DNA of 29,040 nt, taken from positions 1 to 29,040 of the forward strand of contig DAOTUI010000199.1 in assembly GCA_034437035.1 (NCBI GenBank). Reading direction: 5' to 3'. The notes under the pieces are model-generated. The model made no database searches. It saw nothing but the letters and a program-made list of their open reading frames with translations, and had not been told where the DNA came from. The stretch is from CAKZQX01 sp034437035. Lineage in GTDB: Bacteria; Chloroflexota; Chloroflexia; Chloroflexales; Chloroflexaceae. Position 1 is the first letter of the stretch, and each line of letters begins with the position of its first letter. This document shows positions 1 to 6,764 of the stretch, one piece after another. Position numbers and translations under genes: made by a program.

Positions 1-213
1 TTACGCGGTGGTTCATCAAACCGGGCGTTTCACCCGGTGAACGGCAGAATCGCCTGCGGCAGCATGGTACTGTTTTTATCTTTTTCACAAAAATGTTGCA
101 CTTTGTGCAACATTTTTGTGAAAAAGAATAGAATCTTCCGCCCTGCCGGAGGCGAATCGGGGCGTTTATCCAGATGAACATCTGATTTGGAACCGACCGC
201 GTAAGTCGTGTTA
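1..213 (+). mobile_element. Palindromic MITE-like element, copy A (left end outside window)
   Basis: The left inverted repeat TTACGCGGT (1-9) matches ACCGCGTAAGTC at 196-207. The right terminal repeat extends to about 213. Inside are a box CGCCTGCGGCAGCATGGTAC (51-70) and a near-complementary box CTGCCGGAGGCG (143-154, 11 of 12 pairing with 51-62). The centre is a perfect 22-bp stem (80-101 with 105-126) with loop TTT. It has no coding capacity. The same architecture recurs at 4403-4602, 28707-28908 and 28910 to the window end. Classing it as a non-autonomous mobile element is inference from the terminal inverted repeats and dispersed copies. No transposase or target duplication is seen. Confidence 0.75.
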
Positions 214-536
214 CTAAATAGATCCCCATGTCTGGGAGTGGTGCGTCACATAGCATCGGCAATTGCCGTTGGAGTATGGTCAAAAATGTGGTAGTACCCA
301 CCCGGTTGCCTGCACCACTTCAGGAGCCTGGTTTGATGCATGGAACCGGTTGGGGCACAATTGAGTGAAACAACAGCCAAAAACCGGACAGCGAACAAAG
401 ATTTAGCAGAGTTGCGTCAGGCACATTTTGTTCTCTGCTCTTTCCATCGGTATATCCGGGATCGCTGCGACAGATTCAGACCGATAGGGTTCGGTTGCTG
501 ATCACACTGTCGCTTGATGTCATAAAAGGAGCGTGT
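214..536. other. Intergenic region upstream of aapJ
   Basis: About 320 bases lie between the end of palindromic element A and aapJ. I see no convincing ORF, hairpin or sigma-70 promoter. The only clear signal is the aapJ ribosome binding site AGGAG (527-531), 5 nt before the start codon. The promoter of the aap operon should lie here, but I cannot place it. Confidence 0.4.
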
Positions 537-1718
537 ATGAAACGCACATTGACCCTCTGGGCCGTGATTCTGCTGCTGGTGCTGGTAGGATGTGGCCCGC
601 AGCCGGCGGCCGAGCAGGCGGAAGAACCAACCGCGGCCGCCGCGCCGACGGAAGAAGTTGTCGAAGACACAGAAACGACACCGGAAGAAGAAGAGCCAAC
701 CGCGGCCGCGCCAACGGCTGAACCGGCCGAAACGGCTGAACCCGCCGGGGGGGAAGCGGCCCAGGTGGGTGGACTGCTCCAGACAGTGATCAACCGGGGC
801 ACGCTGATCTGTGGCGTGAACGGGGGGTTGCCCGGCTTCAGCAACCTGGAGGAAGACGGCAGTTACACCGGCTTTGATGCCGACTTCTGCCGGGTGGTCG
901 CCGCTGCTGTGCTGGGTGATGCGAACGCGGTTGAGTTCCGCCCGCTGAGTGCGCAGGAGCGCTTTACCGCCGTGCAGACGGGTGAGGTTGATGTGCTCTT
1001 CCGCAATACCACCTGGACGCTCAGCCGGGATACCTCGGTCGGGATGGATTTTGGCCCGACGACCTTCTACGATGGTCAGGGAATCATGGTTCGCAGTGAC
1101 CTGGGGGTTGATGCGCTCGAAGGATTGGAAGGCGCGACGGTCTGTGTGCAGAGCGGAACAACCACCGAGTTGAACCTGACGGACCAGTTCCGCGCCCGCG
1201 GGATCAACTTTGAGCCGGTGGTGTTTGAAGAGATTGACCCGACCTACACCGCCTATGACGAGGGCCGCTGTGATGCGGTGACGAGTGACCGCTCGCAGTT
1301 GATTTCACGCCGCACCACGCTGCAAGATCCGGGGGCACATGTTATTCTGGATGTGGTGCTCTCTAAGGAGCCGCTCGGGCCGGTGGTGGCGCAGAATGAT
1401 AGCCAGATGCTCGATGTGGTAACCTGGTCGGTCTTTGCTACCATTCAAGCCGAGGAGTTTGGGATTACCTCGGAGAATGTGCAGGAGTTTGTTGAGTCCG
1501 ATAATCCGGCAATCCAGCGACTCCTGGGTTCCGAGGGTGAACTGGGCGCGGGCCTGGGTCTCTCAAATGATTTTGCGGTCCAGGTGGTCACGCAGGTCGG
1601 TAACTATGGCGAAATCTACAATCGTAACCTGGGGCCGGATACGCCGTTCAACCTTGACCGCGGGCAGAATGCGCTCTGGACGGATGGTGGTCTGATGTAT
1701 TCACCACCGTTCCGCTAG
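537..1718 (+). CDS. aapJ: General L-amino-acid ABC transporter, substrate-binding lipoprotein (AapJ/BztA-like)
   Basis: This is the solute-binding subunit of a polar amino-acid importer, 393 aa from the chosen ATG. That start has AGGAG (527-531) 5 nt upstream; an in-frame ATG at 495 has no such site. The N-terminus is a lipoprotein signal, with a hydrophobic run ending LVGC (Cys19). About 60 residues of acidic Ala/Pro/Glu/Thr-rich tether follow, then the bilobal SBP_bac_3 domain. The segment KEPLGPVVAQNDSQMLDVV followed by a W-S-V-F-A stretch is characteristic of AapJ/BztA. It is the first gene of aapJQMP and is followed by matching permease and ATPase genes. The lipid anchor replaces the free periplasmic form found in proteobacteria, which fits a cell without a classical outer membrane. 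The broad amino-acid specificity is taken from the family, not shown here. Confidence 0.93.
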   Translation: MKRTLTLWAVILLLVLVGCGPQPAAEQAEEPTAAAAPTEEVVEDTETTPEEEEPTAAAPTAEPAETAEPAGGEAAQVGGLLQTVINRGTLICGVNGGLPGFSNLEEDGSYTGFDADFCRVVAAAVLGDANAVEFRPLSAQERFTAVQTGEVDVLFRNTTWTLSRDTSVGMDFGPTTFYDGQGIMVRSDLGVDALEGLEGATVCVQSGTTTELNLTDQFRARGINFEPVVFEEIDPTYTAYDEGRCDAVTSDRSQLISRRTTLQDPGAHVILDVVLSKEPLGPVVAQNDSQMLDVVTWSVFATIQAEEFGITSENVQEFVESDNPAIQRLLGSEGELGAGLGLSNDFAVQVVTQVGNYGEIYNRNLGPDTPFNLDRGQNALWTDGGLMYSPPFR

Positions 1719-1722
1719 GAAT

Positions 1723-1743
1723 AGGGTACAGGGTACAGGGTAC
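1723..1743. repeat. Heptamer tandem repeat (GGGTACA, 3 units)
   Basis: Three head-to-tail copies of GGGTACA, the last lacking its final A, begin 5 nt after the aapJ stop codon. A related GGTTACA tract follows aapM at 4309-4341. Confidence 0.8.
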
Positions 1744-1890
1744 GGATTAGAGGGTGAGTGCGTCCGCGTGCGGCGCGCCCGCCCATATTTTGGAATGGAC
1801 TACCGCGTCTGCCCGCTGATCGTGGTCAGGGCAACGTATGCAACTGCACCTGCTCCCGTGTTACGCAACCCGAGCAGAAACGGAAAGTCG

Positions 1891-3081
1891 ATGGCTAGAG
1901 AACAGGTTCTGACTCCCATCACCTCACGGCCACCGTTCTGGCGTGATGTGCGCATCCTTGCCATTCTCGGCCAGGTTGCTTTTCTGATTCTGGTCGCCCT
2001 GATTGCCGGGCTGCTCTACGCGAATGTAACCAGTCAGATGCGACGACTCGGTATCGGTGGTAGCTATAGTTTTATGCAACAGGAAGCCGGATTTGCCATT
2101 GGCGTAACCCCGATCCCCTATTCGCCCGACAATGCCTACTGGCGCGCATTTCAGGTTGGTGTGATCAATACCCTGCTGGTGTCGATCCTGGGGATTGTGC
2201 TGGCAACGCTGCTGGGGTTGCTGGCGGGCATTGCGCAGTTATCCGGCAACTGGCTGGTGGCGAAGCTGGCCCAGGTGTATGTGGCGATCTTCCGCAATGT
2301 TCCGCTGCTGGTGCAACTCTTCTTCTGGTATCAGGCCGTTTTTCTGGCCCTGCCGCGCGTCCAGGATGCCATCGCGTTGCCGGGGCCGATCTACCTCAGC
2401 CAACGGGGCGTCTCGATGATCGGCATAACACCGACGCCCTCGACCAGTTGGTGGGCAGGGTTTATCCTGGGTGGGGTGGTGATTGCGGCGGCGGTCTGGT
2501 ACTGGCTGCATATGCGTCAGATGCGGACAGGGCAGCAGTCGCCGCGCCTGCTGATTGCGGTCGGGATTGTCCTGCTTAGCGCCATCGTTGGCTGGCTGGC
2601 GCTGGCAATGAATCCACTGGAAGTAACGATCCCGGAGCGGCAGAGGTTTAATATTCAGGGTGGCTTCCGTTTGTCTCCAGAATATGCTGCGCTGCTGGTC
2701 GGCCTGGTGATCTACACCGGGACGTTTATTGCCGAGATTGTGCGCGCGGGTATCCTGGGCGTGGCGAAAGGGCAGAAGGAGGCGGCCCGGGCACTGGGAT
2801 TGAGCGGCGGGCAGAGTATGCGCCTGGTGATTTTGCCACAGGCGCTGCGCATTATCATCCCGCCGATGACCAGCCAGTATCTGAACCTGGCGAAGAACTC
2901 CAGTCTGGCAATTGCGATTGGCTATCCCGATCTGTTTAATGTCTCGCGGACGATTGCCAATCAGACGGGGCAGGTTGTCCAACTGATTGGCCTGATTATG
3001 CTCAGCTATCTGACCATCAGCCTGGTCACCTCCGTGATTATGAATCTCTATAACCGTAGCGTACGCCTGGTCGAGAGGTAA
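1891..3081 (+). CDS. aapQ: General L-amino-acid ABC transporter permease (AapQ/BztB-like)
   Basis: This is one of two paired integral membrane permeases of the importer, 396 aa from ATG 1891, close to the usual 400 aa for AapQ. The open frame extends upstream to a GTG at 1768. That extra segment is Arg/Pro-rich and not membrane-like, and a GGAAAG sits just before 1891, so I take the shorter start. The N-terminal hydrophobic helix (ILAILGQVAFLILVALIAG) is followed by the permease core. The core is split by a long insert between helices, as in AapQ/BztB. The C-terminal half carries the EAA-loop motif EAARALGLSGGQSMRLVILP that contacts the ATPase. The gene is followed after 3 nt by aapM, so the two are probably translationally coupled. 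Confidence 0.93.
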   Translation: MAREQVLTPITSRPPFWRDVRILAILGQVAFLILVALIAGLLYANVTSQMRRLGIGGSYSFMQQEAGFAIGVTPIPYSPDNAYWRAFQVGVINTLLVSILGIVLATLLGLLAGIAQLSGNWLVAKLAQVYVAIFRNVPLLVQLFFWYQAVFLALPRVQDAIALPGPIYLSQRGVSMIGITPTPSTSWWAGFILGGVVIAAAVWYWLHMRQMRTGQQSPRLLIAVGIVLLSAIVGWLALAMNPLEVTIPERQRFNIQGGFRLSPEYAALLVGLVIYTGTFIAEIVRAGILGVAKGQKEAARALGLSGGQSMRLVILPQALRIIIPPMTSQYLNLAKNSSLAIAIGYPDLFNVSRTIANQTGQVVQLIGLIMLSYLTISLVTSVIMNLYNRSVRLVER

Positions 3082-3084
3082 GCA

Positions 3085-4308
3085 ATGTCCACAGCTTCTG
3101 ATATTGTCACCCGGCCCCGCCGGCGTATCCATCCGGTGCGCTGGCTCCGACAAAACCTGTTTAGCAGTTGGTTTAATACGCTACTTACGTTCGTCAGCCT
3201 GGGACTGATCTATATTGTGCTGCGCCAGACGTTTACCTGGATCTTCCTGGGGGCCGATTGGGAAGTTGTGGTTGCCAACTTGCGCCTGTTTATGATTGGT
3301 ATCTACCCGGTTGATCAGATCTGGCGGCTCTGGCTTAGTGTTGCAATCATTGTCGGCCTGCTCGGGTTAAGCTGGGGCCTCTGGCCGCATGTTGTGCGCG
3401 GCGTCGCCATTAGCTACACGGCCGGGTTACTGCTCTTAACCGGTATTATCAGCGCAAATCTGCTGCTTGCCACGCCGGAGACGCGGCTATTCAGCCCGCA
3501 GACGGCCCTCTGGCTGCTGGTCTGTAGTGCGCTGATCTTTGGCGGTCGCTTTGTCGGCGGGCGAGAACGCAACCTGGGGCGTACGGTGATTATAAGCTGG
3601 CTGGTTGCGCTGATCTTTATCATCTATTTGATGCATGGCGCGGGCATCCTCCTGCCGGTTGTGCCGACAACGCAGTGGGGCGGGCTGCAACTGACACTGG
3701 TGCTGGCCGTTACCGGCATCCTGTTTTCGTTTCCGCTGGGGGTGCTGCTGGCGATTGGTCGGCGTAGCAATCTCCCCGCGATCAGTCTGTTCTGCACGCT
3801 GTTTATTGAAATCGTGCGCGGTGTGCCCCTGATCACCGTGCTGTTTATGTTTCAGATTATGCTGCCGCTCTTTATTCCGGGTGGCGAGAATATTGATAAA
3901 GTTGTCCGCGCGGTTGTGGCGTTTACGATCTTTACCTCGGCCTATATTGCTGAGAACGTGCGCGGCGGGTTGCAGGCCATTCCCAAAGGCCAGTTTGAGG
4001 CGGCCGATGCGCTGGGGCTCAACCCGGTGTTGACAATGAGCCTGATTGTTTTGCCACAGGCATTGCGTACCGTTATTCCGGCGAATGTGGGGCAGTTTAT
4101 CAGTCTGTTCAAGGATACTTCGCTGGTGGTAATTGCCGGTCTGCTGGATCTGCTGGGGATTGCGCGCAGTGTGGTGGCCCAGAGTGAGTTTCTGGGACTG
4201 TATGCCGAAACGCTGCTTTTTGTTGCGGTCGTCTACTGGATTTTTGCCTACTCGATGACCCATGTCAGCAAGCGGCTTGAGGACGTGCTGGGGGTGGGGA
4301 AACGGTAG
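3085..4308 (+). CDS. aapM: General L-amino-acid ABC transporter permease (AapM/BztC-like)
   Basis: This is the second permease subunit, 407 aa, predicted to pair with AapQ as a heterodimeric membrane channel. ATG 3085 follows the aapQ stop by 3 nt, with GAGAGG (3073-3078) as the ribosome binding site inside the end of aapQ. The N-terminus has several hydrophobic helices not found in minimal His/Glu permeases, as expected for AapM/BztC. The C-terminal permease domain contains the EAA motif EAADALGLNPVLTMSLIVLP and a conserved LFKDTSLVVIAGLLDLLG stretch. A GGTTACA repeat tract and palindromic element D separate it from its ATPase gene. Confidence 0.93.
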   Translation: MSTASDIVTRPRRRIHPVRWLRQNLFSSWFNTLLTFVSLGLIYIVLRQTFTWIFLGADWEVVVANLRLFMIGIYPVDQIWRLWLSVAIIVGLLGLSWGLWPHVVRGVAISYTAGLLLLTGIISANLLLATPETRLFSPQTALWLLVCSALIFGGRFVGGRERNLGRTVIISWLVALIFIIYLMHGAGILLPVVPTTQWGGLQLTLVLAVTGILFSFPLGVLLAIGRRSNLPAISLFCTLFIEIVRGVPLITVLFMFQIMLPLFIPGGENIDKVVRAVVAFTIFTSAYIAENVRGGLQAIPKGQFEAADALGLNPVLTMSLIVLPQALRTVIPANVGQFISLFKDTSLVVIAGLLDLLGIARSVVAQSEFLGLYAETLLFVAVVYWIFAYSMTHVSKRLEDVLGVGKR

Positions 4309-4341
4309 GTTACAGGTTACGGGTTACAGGTCACAGGTTAA
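4309..4341. repeat. Heptamer tandem repeat (GGTTACA, about 4.7 units)
   Basis: Four full imperfect copies of GGTTACA (GGTTACA, GGTTACG, GGTTACA, GGTCACA) and a partial fifth begin immediately after the aapM stop codon. The unit is related to the GGGTACA tract after aapJ. It also resembles the outer part (TTACAGG) of the terminal repeats of the nearby palindromic elements. Confidence 0.8.
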
Positions 4342-4402
4342 ACACATCAGTCGGCAGTATCTTGTGCCTGAACAATGAATCCGGTACGAATTTGATCTGA
4401 AG

Positions 4403-4602
4403 TGACATGACTTACGCAGCTCTGCATGTGGAAGCTGATATCGTCTCCGGCGAGGCGGAACGAGTCAATCTTTTCAGGAAAATTTGGCTCTGCGAGCCGA
4501 ATTTTCCTGAAAAGACAAGAAAAGTACCATGCTGCCGCAGGCGAAATCAGCCATTCATTGGGTCACATACCCGGTTTGCAGTCTACTGCGCAAGTCCTGT
4601 GA
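4403..4602 (-). mobile_element. Palindromic MITE-like element, copy D, inserted between aapM and aapP
   Basis: Terminal inverted repeats are at 4403-4419 and 4586-4602. The 11-bp core GACTTACGCAG (4409-4419) matches the complement of 4586-4596 at 10 of 11 positions. The box at 4524-4543 is the exact reverse complement of 51-70 in copy A, so this copy is inverted. The central hairpin has 21-nt arms (4470-4490 and 4494-4514), loop TGC, and a single imperfection (T4485 opposite G4499, a wobble on the plus strand). The arm sequence is largely different from copies A, B and C. The copy interrupts the aap operon without an obvious coding effect. A short reading frame through it (4407-4607) is not gene-like. 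Confidence 0.75.
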
Positions 4603-4621
4603 GATGAAATGAGGATACGAT

Positions 4622-5386
4622 ATGGCTACAAACGGTCGCAAGGATCTGAGCAAGGCCGAAGATATTATTGTTTGCCGGGGTGTGCATAAATGGTTTGGTG
4701 ATTTTCATGTCTTAAAAGATGTTTCGACTACAGTAAAAAAGAGCGAGGTGATTGTGGTCTTCGGGCCGTCGGGGTCGGGGAAATCGACCTTTATCCGCTG
4801 CATTAACCGCCTGGAGGAGCATCAGCGCGGGCAGATTATTGTCGATGGCATTGAGTTGACCAATGATATTCGCAATATCGAGACGATTCGCAGCGAAGTG
4901 GGTATGGTCTTTCAGCAGTTTAATCTCTTCCCGCACCTGACCGTGGTGGATAATGTCGCGCTTGCGCCGATCTGGGTGCGCAAGTGGCCGAAAGCGCGGG
5001 CGCAGGAAGCAGCCATGGATCTGCTCAACCGCGTGGGGATTGGCAACCAGTCCCACAAATTTCCGGGGCAACTCTCCGGTGGACAGCAACAGCGGGTGGC
5101 GATTGCGCGGGCGCTGGCAATGCAGCCCAAGATTATGCTGTTCGACGAACCAACCTCGGCGCTTGATCCGGAGATGATCAAGGAAGTGCTTGACGTTATG
5201 ATCGAACTGGCCGAGAGCGGCATGACCATGCTGGTCGTCACGCACGAGATGGGCTTTGCCCGCGAAGTCGCCGACCGGATGGTCTTTTTTGATTACGGGC
5301 AGATTATCGAGCAGGGAGCGCCGGAACAGATCTTCGATGCCCCGCGCGAGGACCGCACCAAGCTGTTCTTGTCGCAGATCTTGTGA
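4622..5386 (+). CDS. aapP: General L-amino-acid ABC transporter ATPase (AapP/BztD-like)
   Basis: This is the nucleotide-binding subunit that powers the importer, 254 aa, the normal length for polar amino-acid ATPases. ATG 4622 has GAGG (4611-4614) 7 nt upstream. Motifs in order are Walker A GPSGSGKST (residues 48-56, Lys54), the Q-loop in MVFQQFNLFPH, the ABC signature LSGGQQQRVAIARAL, Walker B IMLFDEPTSALDPE, and the H-loop VTHEMGFA. The gene is cut off from aapM by 313 bp containing palindromic element D. Its expression may depend on read-through of that hairpin or on a separate promoter. Confidence 0.95.
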   Translation: MATNGRKDLSKAEDIIVCRGVHKWFGDFHVLKDVSTTVKKSEVIVVFGPSGSGKSTFIRCINRLEEHQRGQIIVDGIELTNDIRNIETIRSEVGMVFQQFNLFPHLTVVDNVALAPIWVRKWPKARAQEAAMDLLNRVGIGNQSHKFPGQLSGGQQQRVAIARALAMQPKIMLFDEPTSALDPEMIKEVLDVMIELAESGMTMLVVTHEMGFAREVADRMVFFDYGQIIEQGAPEQIFDAPREDRTKLFLSQIL

Positions 5387-5910
5387 TGACTCCCACATCT
5401 TGCGTGAAACGTGGATTTCCCCACCGCTGGACCGCTATGCCACTTATGCATCATATCTTCTGCCGTACGCCATACCTGCAGTATGTTCTCATAGTTCATA
5501 AGGCGGCATTACGGGGAGGACTCCACCGCCTGAAGGCGGCACTACTACTAATTTAATTTCTAAACTGCAACCATCAGATTACCCACGAAGAACACGCAGG
5601 AACACGCAGGGTTAAACACCGCGGGCGATCGCTATCTATGAAACAGGTTCATTGCTTCGTGCTCTTCGTGACCTTCGTGGTTTTCTTGCCGGTTTGGTAG
5701 CAAACTGGTATACGATGTTTTAGCACGGTTCATCTGATGTCTTTCATCGCTGCGCCCTCTGCGTCTCTGCGGTGAACAAAAATCTCATGTAGTACGAAGA
5801 CGCATCACCCGGCAGATGATAGCGGCAACTGTTTGCCACAACCCGGTAACGATGCTAAGATGCGTGCGCAAACCGTCTGGATAAAGTTATCCTATCACCT
5901 GAAAGTGATT
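5387..5910. repeat. Gene-free region with low-complexity interspersed repeats
   Basis: No credible gene is present. AAGGCGGCATTA (5501-5512) recurs as AAGGCGGCACTA (5534-5545), with a small CCGCC-TGAA-GGCGG hairpin between them. ACGAAGAACACGCAGGAACACG (from 5584) and CTTCGTGCTCTTCGTGACC (from 5655) form an imperfect inverted pair built on the unit CACGAAGA. A period 8-9 tract, CTGCGCCCTCTGCGTCTCTG, starts near 5750. Similar tracts occur in other environmental bacteria. I see no function for them. Confidence 0.5.
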
Positions 5911-6708
5911 ATGCGCAATTCGATGCATCTCCTCGCCGGGCTACTGCTCCTCCTGCTGGGAGCCTGCACGGATGGGCCGGTTCGTACCGCCGAGACGGTG
6001 CCCACGCTGGAGCGACTACCGACCGTGACGCCGGTACGCCCAACTAGACCGGCCACGCCGCGACCCTCCGCAACTCCGTTTCTCACCGCAACACCAACCG
6101 TGCCGCCACCCACGCCAACCCTGCTCATCACCGACGAGGGGCCGGTGACGTCGAGCATGGCACAACTTAACCTGGGGGCCGAGCGCTACGCCGCCCTGGG
6201 TGATCCCGCTGCGCCGATCACGATTGTTGAGTTCTCTGACTTTGGCTGCTCCTTCTGCCGGCGCTTCGCCCTGACCACCTTCCCCGCTCTGCGTGAAGAA
6301 TATATCGACACGGGCAAGGTTTACTATGTCTACAAGGATCTGCCGGTGGTGAGTCCCAAGGGCGACCTGGCGGCGCAGGCGGCGGAGTGTGCCGGGGAAC
6401 AGGGGCACTACTGGGAACTGCACCAGCAGCTTTTCCTGCTTGATCCCGACGCCTGGAATGGTACGGACGCCGCAGCAATGGCGGCCTTCCGCCAGGCGGC
6501 AACGGATGTTGCGATTGACCCCGACGCGCTGGAGCAGTGCATCGCGGACACAACCTACTCCGACGATGTGCGACGCGACTTTGAGGAGGGACAGGCGTTA
6601 CGCATCTTTGGCACCCCGGCCTTCTTCATCAATGGCAAACTGCTCAGCGGCGGCCAACCGATTGAGGTGCTGCGCGAGATCCTCGAGGATGAACTGGTGG
6701 CAGAATAA
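5911..6708 (+). CDS. DsbA-family thioredoxin-fold lipoprotein
   Basis: This is a predicted extracytoplasmic thiol-disulfide oxidoreductase, 265 aa. The frame opens at 5833, but ATG 5911 gives a clean lipoprotein signal (hydrophobic Leu run ending LLGAC, Cys19), so I use it. A Thr/Pro-rich tether of about 50 residues follows. The Thioredoxin_4/DSBA-like domain has the active site CSFC (Cys113, Cys116) in the sequence SDFGCSFCRRF. A cis-Pro motif GTPAFFINGK lies near the C-terminus. A further Cys pair (in AAECAGEQ and LEQCIAD) may form a structural disulfide. No electron partner such as DsbB or VKOR is encoded nearby. It could act as an oxidase or an isomerase; the sequence does not decide. Confidence 0.88.
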   Translation: MRNSMHLLAGLLLLLLGACTDGPVRTAETVPTLERLPTVTPVRPTRPATPRPSATPFLTATPTVPPPTPTLLITDEGPVTSSMAQLNLGAERYAALGDPAAPITIVEFSDFGCSFCRRFALTTFPALREEYIDTGKVYYVYKDLPVVSPKGDLAAQAAECAGEQGHYWELHQQLFLLDPDAWNGTDAAAMAAFRQAATDVAIDPDALEQCIADTTYSDDVRRDFEEGQALRIFGTPAFFINGKLLSGGQPIEVLREILEDELVAE

Positions 6709-6720
6709 CAGTAACAATAC

Positions 6721-6746
6721 GCGGGACGCAGCATGCTGCGCCCCGC
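6721..6746 (-). terminator. Hairpin between convergent genes
   Basis: A 12-bp stem (6721-6732 with 6735-6746) has a 2-nt loop and one imperfection, which becomes a G-U pair on the minus strand. It lies between the converging ends of the DsbA-like gene (6708) and the SLC13 gene (6765). On the minus strand it is followed by a moderately T-rich stretch, so it best fits termination of the SLC13 transcript. Confidence 0.5.
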
Positions 6747-6764
6747 CAACGTCCCCTCAACCCG

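Noticed and set aside
1768..1890. N-terminal extension of the AapQ permease from GTG 1768
   Set aside because: The extra 41 residues are Arg/Pro-rich and unlike AapQ N-termini, and the ATG at 1891 has a nearby GGAAAG.
2239..3153. 304-codon open frame on the minus strand opposite aapQ
   Set aside because: It is antisense to a well-supported permease gene. Its translation is rich in Gln, His, Arg and Asn with no hydrophobic or domain pattern, as expected of a shadow frame in GC-rich DNA.
4407..4607. 66-codon frame between aapM and aapP
   Set aside because: It runs through palindromic element D, including both hairpin arms. It has no ribosome binding site and no protein-like composition.
5476..5481. 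Avoidance of CTGCAG sites as support for a BsuBI/PstI specificity
   Set aside because: CTGCAG occurs several times in the window (for example 5476, 7260 and 16441), so there is no avoidance. A protecting methylase would make avoidance unnecessary, so this is not informative.
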